From NCBI RefSeq assembly GCF_023746615.1, contig NZ_CP082275.1:2170001-2234000 (forward strand): a stretch of 64,000 bases of DNA, written 5' to 3'. This stretch comes from Grimontia kaedaensis. GTDB taxonomy: Bacteria > Pseudomonadota > Gammaproteobacteria > Enterobacterales > Vibrionaceae. This document shows, one piece after another, positions 16,996-24,049 of this stretch (the stretch's first letter is position 1; each line of letters opens with the position of its first letter). Made by a program: the position numbers and the translations under genes. A model generated the notes under the pieces. The model worked only from the letters and a program-made list of their open reading frames with translations, searched no databases and was not told the origin of the DNA.

Positions 16996-18252
16996 TCAGA
17001 ACTGATGATCAGCGCTATCAGGGTTCAGGTTGGAAATCCCTAACTCCGCTGCGACAGTTTCAATGCTACGGGTTTGTTGAACCAGTGCCGAAATGGCGTT
17101 GTTCACCAGTTTGTTACCATCAGCGTTGTCAGACGCAATAAGCTGATCAAAATGCACATTATCTTTCTCAGCAGATTCTACGAGTTGGTATACAGCAGTG
17201 CGGGCAGAATCGAAATCTGCTTTGATTTGTGCAGCCGCTTTATCATTATTCTTCTTCACCATATCCAGAAGTGATGGGCCAGTCAGTTCAGAACCATCAA
17301 TACGCTGATAAGAGCCAGTCAGCACGTTGTAGATACCTTGCTCGTTATAGTAGTGGGAGTTGTGCGTATTATCAGAAAAACAGTCATGCTCATCCTCCGT
17401 CGAGTTCGCCTCTAACGCCACTTTCATGCGCTCGCCAGCCAACTCACCGAGCGAAAGAGATCCCATGCCAAACAGCATCTTGCGCAGACCGTTTGTGGTG
17501 TCTTCTTTCAAAAGGGTTTCGCGATAGTTGCCTGACTCGTTCGCAGACCATTGCTTTTCCATCCAAGTTAAGTCTTCGATGAGCAAATCAGAAGCGGCTT
17601 TCAGGTACTCACGTCGGCGGTCACAATTGTTGTTGGTACATTCCTCGCCGTATGCGAAATCAGTGTAAGGACGCTCACCCGCGCCAGATTGAGTGCCATT
17701 CAGATCCTGGCCCCAGAGCAAGAATTCAATAGCATGATAACCTGTAGCAACGTTCGCTTCAGACCCACCAACTTCATTCAAAGAAGCCAATAGCTCAGGA
17801 GTAATGGCGGTGACATTCAACTTCTCGCTACCCACCTGAATGCTAGTGTTAGAAACAATATTCGCTACTGCACCACCATTACCCAGTTCGTATTGGTAAT
17901 CCGTTGCTACATAGTCAATCAGGCCTTCATCCAGTGGCCAAGCATTAAGCTGACCTTCCCAGTCGTCCACAATAGCGTTACCAAAACGGAATACTTCAGA
18001 TTGTTGATATGGTACGCGTGCGGCAACCCAAGCCACTTTCGCAGCATCAAGGTTGGCTTGAGATGGAGATTCGATGAGGGCTTCAATCGCGGAATCCAAT
18101 TTCACCGCAGATTGTTGCGCGTCACTGTAAACAGCATGAGCTAGATTTGCGTAGTGGTTAACGACTTCGTCCGGCGTTGCCGCCATTGCAGTGGTTAAAA
18201 CAGAAGAAAGAACCCAAATAGAGCAGGCAATAGCCAAAGTGGAGCGCTTCAT
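16996..18252 (-). CDS. Imelysin-family iron-regulated protein (IrpA-like)
   Basis: A 418-residue periplasmic protein, first gene of the operon. ATG 18252 is chosen because AGGA lies six bases upstream and the product then begins with a clean signal peptide (MKRSTLAIACSIWVLSSVLTTAMA). The signature GYHAIEFLLWG holds the GxHxxE metal-binding motif in full. Two helical imelysin repeats follow, with WVAARVPYQQSEVFRFGN typical of the family. The V. cholerae counterpart is an iron-regulated protein A. A Fur-box-like sequence lies about 80 bp upstream. The likely job is periplasmic iron (or heme) binding in uptake; true peptidase activity is doubtful. Confidence 0.92.
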   Translation of the reverse strand: MKRSTLAIACSIWVLSSVLTTAMAATPDEVVNHYANLAHAVYSDAQQSAVKLDSAIEALIESPSQANLDAAKVAWVAARVPYQQSEVFRFGNAIVDDWEGQLNAWPLDEGLIDYVATDYQYELGNGGAVANIVSNTSIQVGSEKLNVTAITPELLASLNEVGGSEANVATGYHAIEFLLWGQDLNGTQSGAGERPYTDFAYGEECTNNNCDRRREYLKAASDLLIEDLTWMEKQWSANESGNYRETLLKEDTTNGLRKMLFGMGSLSLGELAGERMKVALEANSTEDEHDCFSDNTHNSHYYNEQGIYNVLTGSYQRIDGSELTGPSLLDMVKKNNDKAAAQIKADFDSARTAVYQLVESAEKDNVHFDQLIASDNADGNKLVNNAISALVQQTRSIETVAAELGISNLNPDSADHQF

Positions 18253-18710
18253 AATCATTCCTTGAATGCGTGTGGTTGTAACAAATTGTTGCGATCGACA
18301 ACAATTATTACATTCACATTCGAGTAAATTCAAATGATATTGATAGTTTTTATCATTTAGATTAATTAAACATGATCGTCCGTTGAAGTTTTGGGACTTT
18401 CATTTAATTTCAAGGATGAATGAGAGGTTAGAGAGACGGTTCGTGTCACACCGCTTGAGACAGACTGAGCCTTGGGTGTAAGGTTGACCTAAAGTTAAAG
18501 TGATAAATATAAGTTAATGTCCGATAATCGCTGGGATTTTTCCTTCAACAACGGCGCACATTCTTCTGTGAATCAGTGATGAAAGTCTCCGTCTTTTACT
18601 CTTATTGCACTATCAGCAATATTCCTGTGTAAAAGGTCTTTAAATCTTGATCTTTTATACCGATAATTTCCGCGATTTTTAACATCCTGCTGTCTAAAGG
18701 AGAGGCTTCT
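18253..18710. other. Divergent promoter region, imelysin operon / cosR-like gene
   Basis: About 458 bp of AT-rich DNA. It holds the Fur-box-like site near the imelysin side and an AAAGGAGAGG Shine-Dalgarno just before the MarR gene. Nothing else was recognised in the middle. Confidence 0.6.
18332..18358 (-). promoter_or_regulatory. Candidate Fur box upstream of the imelysin operon
   Basis: AAATGATATTGATAG and TTTTTATCATTT form an imperfect palindrome with AAATGATA/TATCATTT ends built of GATA/ATC hexamers, similar to the Fur consensus (GATAATGATAATCATTATC) but with a wider centre. It is 80-106 bp before the first imelysin start. Confidence 0.5.
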
Positions 18711-19202
18711 ATGGAGAAGCACGAAGAGGTTCTGGTTGCACTGCGACAAATCATCCGCGCTATCGATCTGCATTCTAGAAAACTAAACAAAGAAGCAGGT
18801 TTGACGGGGCCCCAATTGGTTCTGATGCGTGCAATCCAGGAACTGGGCGAAGTCACCATTCGTCAGCTTTCCAACCACACCAACATGAGTCAGGCTACAG
18901 CGACCACAATTCTTGATCGCCTAGCAAATCGTAACCTCATTGTGCGTGTGAGAAGTAATCTGGATAAACGTAAAGTTCATGCTCATTTAACACCTGAAGG
19001 TGTTAAAGCACTGGAGCAAGCACCAAAGCCTTTGCAGGAAAGCTTTATTTCCCGCTTCCAGTCTCTCGAAGAGTGGGAGCAGTCACTATTGATTTCTTCT
19101 GTTCAGCGCATCTCTTCAATGATGAACGCTGACAACATTGACGCGGCACCGCTATTGGAAGTGACACCTCTTACATCAGCAGAGCCTGTGCGTTCTGAGT
19201 GA
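18711..19202 (+). CDS. cosR: MarR-family regulator, CosR/EctR-like
   Basis: A 163-residue transcription factor with a winged helix: VTIRQLSNHTNMSQATATTILDRLANRNLIVR (about residues 52-83) is the helix-turn-helix and SNLDKRKVHAHLT the wing. The N-terminus (HEEVLVALRQIIRAIDLHSRKLNKEAGLTGPQLVLMRAI) resembles CosR of Vibrio and EctR of ectoine producers, which repress compatible-solute genes at low salinity. No ectoine or betaine genes are nearby, so it would act in trans. A strong GGAG lies upstream. The MarR assignment is secure; the CosR orthology is from remembered sequence and the similar gene neighbourhood in V. cholerae. Confidence 0.8.
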   Translation: MEKHEEVLVALRQIIRAIDLHSRKLNKEAGLTGPQLVLMRAIQELGEVTIRQLSNHTNMSQATATTILDRLANRNLIVRVRSNLDKRKVHAHLTPEGVKALEQAPKPLQESFISRFQSLEEWEQSLLISSVQRISSMMNADNIDAAPLLEVTPLTSAEPVRSE

Positions 19203-19218
19203 TGGAAAGCAGGATCGG

Positions 19219-19243
19219 AAAGAGCCCATCCGGGCTCTTTTTT
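19219..19243. terminator. Terminator between cosR-like gene and EamA permease
   Basis: AAAGAGCCC and GGGCTCTTTTTT pair around ATCC. It serves the cosR-like gene best; the minus-strand permease stops at its right edge and may use it with a short T-tract. Confidence 0.85.
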
Positions 19244-20132
19244 ATGTGCGCTTTTCCCTTCGTCCGAAACTCACTATCCCCGTCGTCAGAGCTGTTCCGG
19301 CAAAGATCGTTAATCCCCCCGCCAACATTCTCGGTGTGATGACTTCCCCAAGGAAAGCAAAACCCCAAACCGCCGCAAAGAGCGGAATGAGGAAAGTAAC
19401 CGCAATCGTATTGGTTGGCCCTACCCTGCTAATCAGCCTAAAAAATAGGATGTAAGCAAAACCCGTAGACGCAATACCCAGGATGGCAGCAGCAATCCAA
19501 GCCGCGCTATCCGGGGGTCTCTCTGGCCAAAAGATAATACCCAGTGGCAACAGAATGACAGTTGACCCCACCTGACTTCCCGTTGCAGTCACCAATGGCG
19601 GAACACCGGTCAGGAATCGCTTTGTATAACTCGCAGAGATGCCATACATCAAAGTAGCGCCGAGTACCGCTATGACCGGCCACCCCAGACCTTGATCTCC
19701 ATAGTCGAGCTTACCCCACACCAGAATCACAACACCCAATACACCAAGTAAAAGACCAAAAATTCGGTTGCGATTGAGGGATTCACCAATCCAGAGATAA
19801 GCAATAATGGCGCCCCAAATTGGCGTGCCTGCATTCACAATAGACGCAAAACTCCCGGTCACACTGACCATGGCATAGGCAAATAAAAGGAACGGAAACG
19901 CTGAACTGAAAAGCCCAACAACACAGGCATGAAACCAGTAGTCGCGAAATGCGGGTGTTTGTCCCTTTATATGCATCAACGGGACCAAAAATAAAGCGCC
20001 AAGCCCGACCCTGACGAGAATGAGCGCAAACGGGCCAAAGTCTGGCACTGCGTAGCGGATCAGAATGAAGGAGCCTCCCCATAACGCGGCAAGTAACATC
20101 AACTCCATGACATCCAGTTTCTTCATTGCCAT
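19242..20132 (-). CDS. DMT-superfamily (EamA) permease
   Basis: A 296-residue inner-membrane protein with two EamA repeats of five helices each. The first helix carries ELMLLAALWGGSFILIRYAVPDFGP, which is typical, and the repeat 2 end has TFLIPLFAAVWGFAFLGEVIT, the common family signature. Family members export metabolites or amino acids; the substrate is unknown. It is transcribed towards the cosR-like gene and shares the terminator zone. It is the second DMT permease in the window but is only distantly similar to the partial one at the left edge. Confidence 0.9.
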   Translation of the reverse strand: MAMKKLDVMELMLLAALWGGSFILIRYAVPDFGPFALILVRVGLGALFLVPLMHIKGQTPAFRDYWFHACVVGLFSSAFPFLLFAYAMVSVTGSFASIVNAGTPIWGAIIAYLWIGESLNRNRIFGLLLGVLGVVILVWGKLDYGDQGLGWPVIAVLGATLMYGISASYTKRFLTGVPPLVTATGSQVGSTVILLPLGIIFWPERPPDSAAWIAAAILGIASTGFAYILFFRLISRVGPTNTIAVTFLIPLFAAVWGFAFLGEVITPRMLAGGLTIFAGTALTTGIVSFGRREKRT

Positions 20133-20432
20133 GTTTTTCCCCTGACTCTCTTTGCCTTATTTCCCCTGAAAAAGGCGCTTTATAACCATATTGTCAATTT
20201 AACTGAGTCTCCCTCAAACACTGGCCAGATACGGTACTCTCTGCGGAATCATCACAAAGTCATATTTTTTATAAGGACTTTTTGTGAGCTAAGCAACTGT
20301 AACTGCATCAAACCACAGATCTTTTGCATTAGATACTGCTAAAGCAGCCCCACATATACGAATAGTCGTTGTTGAAATTAAGCAATAAGCATCTAGTTTT
20401 ATATTCAGAGTGGGTACATTGAGAGTGGAAAA
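20133..20432. other. Divergent promoter region, no gene seen
   Basis: 300 bp between the EamA permease and the REC-EAL gene, AT-rich, without a recognised operator or terminator. Confidence 0.5.
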
Positions 20433-21659
20433 ATGCCAGTGAAAAGAAGGATTCTCGTCGTCGACGATTCTGACGCTATCTTATTGATGGTGAGATCTCT
20501 TTTAGCAGACATCGGCATCAATGATGTAATCACATTTAATGACCCTCACGCTGCGCTTGAGGAACTACATTGCTCACCCACCAAATACGATATCGTCCTT
20601 ACCGACCTCAATATGCCAGAAATCGATGGAATGGGCGTGATCAGAGAGCTAGGAAAAATGCATTTTGGCGGCGGTATCTGCATCATTTCTGATCTCGACG
20701 TCAGGATCATTGAACTGGCCGCCGAGGTCGCTCGACAGCAGCAGGTGTGCTTGCTGGGAAATATTGCAAAGCCCATCAACAAAGACGCGTTGCAGCTCAT
20801 TCTTGGCCGAATGGACCAGTTTGAAGAGCGAAAATTCCTCAAGTTCAAGAAAATGACCAAAGAGGAGCTCATCACTTGCATCGTCCACCATCAAGTTGTG
20901 CCCTATTACCAGCCCAAACTAAACCCAGACAACAACCGTGTTGACAGTCTTGAGGTGCTTGCACGTATCCAAAAGCCCGGTGAGGCTGACGCCATTCTCC
21001 CCGGTCGATTCATTCCTACTGCCATTCAATACGATTTGATGGACCTTTTGACCATACAATTAGCTGAAAAAACCGCCCTGGATATGGAAGCGCTCTCGGA
21101 GATCTTTGGTGACAAAGTCAAAATCAGCCTCAACCTTTCTGCGCAACAGTTGGCAGATTTGGAAATACCTAATCGACTGGAAACGCTTTTCAAAGCACGT
21201 GATATCGATAAAGCCCGTGTCGTACTGGAAATAACCGAAGAGTATGCACTGAAATCTGCCGAACAGATGGAATCCTTAAACCGACTGCGGATTCGGGGTT
21301 ATGGTCTGTCACTGGATGACTTTGGTACTGGCTTTACCAATCTTCAGCAGCTTCGGAGCCTGCCCTTTACTGAAGTTAAAATTGACCGCACCTTGATCAG
21401 TCAAATTCATCATGACCAATTCAGTCAGGTGATTGTGCAATCGCTCTCGGAGATCACCAATAAATTCAACGTTGATTTGGTAGCCGAAGGTATCGAGCAC
21501 TTTGAAGAATTGGAATATCTTTCTACACACTATCCCGGCATCTTATTGCAAGGCTTTTTAATTTGTCGACCAAGACCGATTGAAGCATTAAAACGTTGGT
21601 ACAACAGTTGGCTGAAAGGCGTTGGCGCCAGCATTAGTTCAGAAAGAGCTGGTCGCTGA
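20433..21659 (+). CDS. Response regulator with REC and EAL domains (c-di-GMP phosphodiesterase)
   Basis: A 408-residue cytosolic protein. The receiver domain (about 1-125) has the acidic pair D11-D12, phospho-acceptor Asp58 in TDLNMPE and Lys113 in IAKPIN. The EAL domain (about 145-390) has EVL (174-176) in place of EAL, with the other metal and catalytic residues present: NLS, ITEE, DDFGTGF, VKIDR, VAEGIE and LQGFLICRP. It is thus probably an active phosphodiesterase that breaks down c-di-GMP. No histidine kinase is adjacent, so its phosphodonor is elsewhere. It resembles V. cholerae VieA without the C-terminal DNA-binding domain. No terminator was seen downstream. Confidence 0.93.
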   Translation: MPVKRRILVVDDSDAILLMVRSLLADIGINDVITFNDPHAALEELHCSPTKYDIVLTDLNMPEIDGMGVIRELGKMHFGGGICIISDLDVRIIELAAEVARQQQVCLLGNIAKPINKDALQLILGRMDQFEERKFLKFKKMTKEELITCIVHHQVVPYYQPKLNPDNNRVDSLEVLARIQKPGEADAILPGRFIPTAIQYDLMDLLTIQLAEKTALDMEALSEIFGDKVKISLNLSAQQLADLEIPNRLETLFKARDIDKARVVLEITEEYALKSAEQMESLNRLRIRGYGLSLDDFGTGFTNLQQLRSLPFTEVKIDRTLISQIHHDQFSQVIVQSLSEITNKFNVDLVAEGIEHFEELEYLSTHYPGILLQGFLICRPRPIEALKRWYNSWLKGVGASISSERAGR

Positions 21660-21792
21660 CGCCCGAAATGATAATGAAAAACAGCCTATGGTACGCCGTG
21701 ACCTTTGCTAGCTACCCAAATGCGGTACACTACTCCCTATTCACCTCAACAGACATAGCTTGAGCTGCAGATTTCACACGTTCAAACTTGCC

Positions 21793-22102
21793 TTAACCAA
21801 CGATTGGCAGCGGCTTGCTTGGGTGACGGATAACAAAGCCATAGAGCACCTGTACCATGGTCACACACAATTCTTCCGCAATTTCAATCAACGTGGTTCT
21901 GAGGCGAACAGGATTTCGCATTGGTAGCCACCATATATGTCGGCATGGTCAACCGTGGTGACACCGAGCTCAAGATGCTTTTTGATAAAGGTTAAACGCT
22001 CTTGAGGAGACATTCCCAGTCGCCCTGTCGCCAATAGCCTTGAACAAGTTAAGAAAGCTCTGGCCCTTGCGGTGCTATTTGTGCCCGTTTAATCGCAATC
22101 AC
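21793..22102 (-). pseudogene. ydhF: Remnant of YdhF-like aldo-keto reductase
   Basis: Read on the minus strand, a GTG at 22102 with an AGGAG upstream opens a frame reading KRAQIAPQGPELS, then a stop (22049-22051), then GYWRQGDW, a frameshift, then MSPQERLTFIKKHLELGV and TTVDHADIYGGYQCE. After a junction near 21910 it resumes with TLIEIAEELCVTMVQVLYGF and RHPSKPLPIVG before TAA at 21793-21795. These pieces match the N- and C-terminal parts of E. coli YdhF in order. About 180 central codons are missing, and there is one stop and one frameshift, so the gene is dead. Confidence 0.88.
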
Positions 22103-22300
22103 TCGACCTACTCCTGTTATTTGAGTATCTCCTTTGCAACGTCAGCAAAGGTGGAAAGCCAACAATGTAACACTGGCCGCAAATTGAAAGCACTTTGCCG
22201 TCCAATAAATGATTCAGTTCAGAGTCCAAAAAGTGTTTTATTTCCTTAGCTTGTTCGATATATATTCGAGAAGACCTAGGGGCTAACCTTGGGTGATGAT

Positions 22301-22430
22301 GTTTGCAGCAGTTTGTGGGGGGAGTCTGCAAGGCAGAGGCTTCGGTGTGTAGCTGGCCTACATGAGAAGCCGATAACGCAACAGAAATTCCCCACAAACG
22401 CTGCCTGCGCGTCCCGCTTCAAACTTGAAG
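22301..22430. repeat. Imperfect palindromic repeat, ERIC-like
   Basis: The outer arms GCAGCAGTTTGTGGGG (22305-22320) and CCCCACAAACGCTGC (22390-22404) pair with a single bulge. Inside, GGCTTC pairs with GAAGCC and GTGTAG with CTACAT around a central TGG. The whole of about 100-130 bp would fold into one long hairpin, as ERIC/IRU elements do. The exact family is not certain from memory. Confidence 0.6.
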
Positions 22431-22561
22431 CTAAGCTTTGTTGAGGTGTATTTGCTAAGAATGACTAGGCGGCACACACGTCGCCGCGCCTAAAACGCTT
22501 ACAGCGAGAACAAAATTTAACCACCAAAGATCAACAGCCCCTAGCAGCGCGTAAGGATACG

Positions 22562-23272
22562 ATGATGAAAACTATTGGTTTAATTGGCGGAATGAGTTGG
22601 GAGTCGACGGCGACTTACTACAGGTTACTGAACCAATACACTCGGGAAGCTTTAGGTGGTCATCACTCCGCAAAAATCCTGATGAGCAGCGTCGATTTCG
22701 CCGAAATTGAAGCTCAACAACGCGCTGATGCTTGGGATGAATCTGCAAAACAATTAGCAGGAGAAGCAATCAAGCTGGAAGCCGCTGGTGCTGACTTCAT
22801 GCTGATTGGTACCAACACCATGCACAAAGTGGCTTCTGAAGTTCAAGACGCGATCGAAATTCCTCTTCTGCATATCGCAGATGCAACCGCACAGAAGCTC
22901 AAAGAGGATGGCATCAAACATGTTGGTTTGCTGGGTACACGATTTACCATGTCACAACCATTTTATAAGGAACGACTGGTGTCCCATGGTATTCAAGTGA
23001 CTGTTCCGGAAGATTGGCATCAGGATATTGTTCACGAAATCATTTACCAAGAACTGGTTCAGGGTGAGGTAAACACGCATTCCCGCAAACAATACCTTTC
23101 TGTTATCGATACGCTTAAAGCACGTGGTGTTGAAGGCATTATTTTGGGATGTACTGAAATAGGTTTGTTGATCCAGCAGCAACACACTCCTATTTCCCTC
23201 TATGACACCATAGAGTTGCACGCAGAAGCAGCTATAAAACTCGCACTCTCCACCAGCAAGGAAGCAGAATGA
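22562..23272 (+). CDS. Aspartate/glutamate racemase family protein (YgeA-like)
   Basis: A 236-residue cytosolic racemase. The start GLIGGMSWESTATYYRLLN is typical of the YgeA branch. The first catalytic position is Thr in GTNTMHK (residue 84, or 83 from the second Met) and the second is Cys197 in LGCTEIG. This Thr/Cys pair matches the E. coli L-Asp/Glu-specific racemase, unlike the Cys/Cys pair of usual racemases. Two ATG codons (22562, 22565) follow AAGGA. It overlaps the next gene by 4 bp (ATGA), so the two are co-translated. The substrate is likely L-Asp or L-Glu. Confidence 0.9.
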   Translation: MMKTIGLIGGMSWESTATYYRLLNQYTREALGGHHSAKILMSSVDFAEIEAQQRADAWDESAKQLAGEAIKLEAAGADFMLIGTNTMHKVASEVQDAIEIPLLHIADATAQKLKEDGIKHVGLLGTRFTMSQPFYKERLVSHGIQVTVPEDWHQDIVHEIIYQELVQGEVNTHSRKQYLSVIDTLKARGVEGIILGCTEIGLLIQQQHTPISLYDTIELHAEAAIKLALSTSKEAE

Positions 23273-23772
23273 CAATTCGAGCAGTACAGGCCGAAGATCT
23301 TCCGGCCATTAACGACATCTACAATCACTATGTCCGCGAAACGTCGATTACATTTGACTACGAGCCATGGTCGATTGAAAGACGCCGGGCTTGGCTTCAG
23401 AAACTGGCTGAAAATGAGGACTACTACCATGTCCTTGTTAAAGAGGATGAGCATGGCCAAGTGATTGGTTTTGCCTACAATAGCGAGTTTCGCGAAAAGC
23501 AGGCTTACAAAGTCAGTTCAGAAATTACTATTTATCTACACCCTGAACTTCGCGCGAAAGGGCTGGGGTCAGAGTTAATGAAGGCTTTACTCGAGAAAAT
23601 GGCCTTATCTCCAATATCCCGCGCTTACTCTGTCATTACATTACCAAACCCAGCCTCTATTAGATTGCATGAAAAATTCAATTTCAAAAAAGTGGGCTTA
23701 CTAACTGACGTTGGATTTAAATTTAACCAATATCATTCTGTTGCTATTTTGGAGAAAGTTACTGAGCAATAG
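23269..23772 (+). CDS. GNAT N-acetyltransferase, phosphinothricin-acetyltransferase-like
   Basis: A 167-residue acetyl-CoA-dependent transferase. IRAVQAEDLPAINDIYNHYVRETSITFDYEP is the usual start of the Pat/YncA group, and LRAKGLGSELM (near residue 103) is the acetyl-CoA P-loop (RxxGxG). ALPN-like TLPNPASIRLHEKFNFKKVG is the family C-terminal motif. Such enzymes acetylate phosphinothricin or methionine sulfoximine-like amino acids. The coupling with an amino acid racemase suggests a shared amino-acid substrate or detoxification role, which is inference. Confidence 0.9.
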   Translation: MTIRAVQAEDLPAINDIYNHYVRETSITFDYEPWSIERRRAWLQKLAENEDYYHVLVKEDEHGQVIGFAYNSEFREKQAYKVSSEITIYLHPELRAKGLGSELMKALLEKMALSPISRAYSVITLPNPASIRLHEKFNFKKVGLLTDVGFKFNQYHSVAILEKVTEQ

Positions 23773-23835
23773 GAACTCAGCAATAAATAGAAGCAACGCA
23801 TTCAAAAAAACCACAAATCTAACAAGTGAAATGGT

Positions 23836-23906
23836 GATATTACTTCCTCTAATATCGCCAAAACCACATATGCATAGGTGTTTTAGTATGATTTTTCATA
23901 AAACAC
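23836..23906. other. Two small inverted repeats upstream of the MCP gene
   Basis: GATATTA-N7-TAATATC (23836-23856) and GTGTTTTA-N13-TAAAACAC (23878-23906) are perfect inverted repeats in an AT-rich gap between the GNAT gene and the MCP. No T-tract follows either, so they could be operators or weak transcript ends. Confidence 0.45.
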
Positions 23907-24049
23907 AATGAATAACGTTGCAAACCTCACTATTTTAAATATTTATACACTTAATTCTCAGCAAGTAATTAATTTGACAAGAAAGTTTTCTACACTTCCG
24001 AACGGCGCTCATTTGCAACATAAGTTTTTTGTTTTGGAGCATGGAAGGC

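Larger units (their letters stand above)
21660..22561. other. Decayed intergenic region
   Basis: About 900 bp without an intact gene. It holds the ydhF remnant (21793-22102), an ERIC-like palindrome (22301-22430), and unexplained flanks at 21660-21792, 22103-22300 and 22431-22550. The short open frames here lack ribosome-binding sites and conserved motifs. Confidence 0.7.

Noticed and set aside
22089..22397. A 102-residue minus-strand open frame
   Set aside because: It runs through the ERIC-like palindrome and overlaps the start of the ydhF remnant; no ribosome-binding site or homology.
23982..24010. GAAAGTTT stretch upstream of the MCP at 24050 as a FliA promoter
   Set aside because: No GCCGATAA-like -10 at the needed 11-bp spacing.
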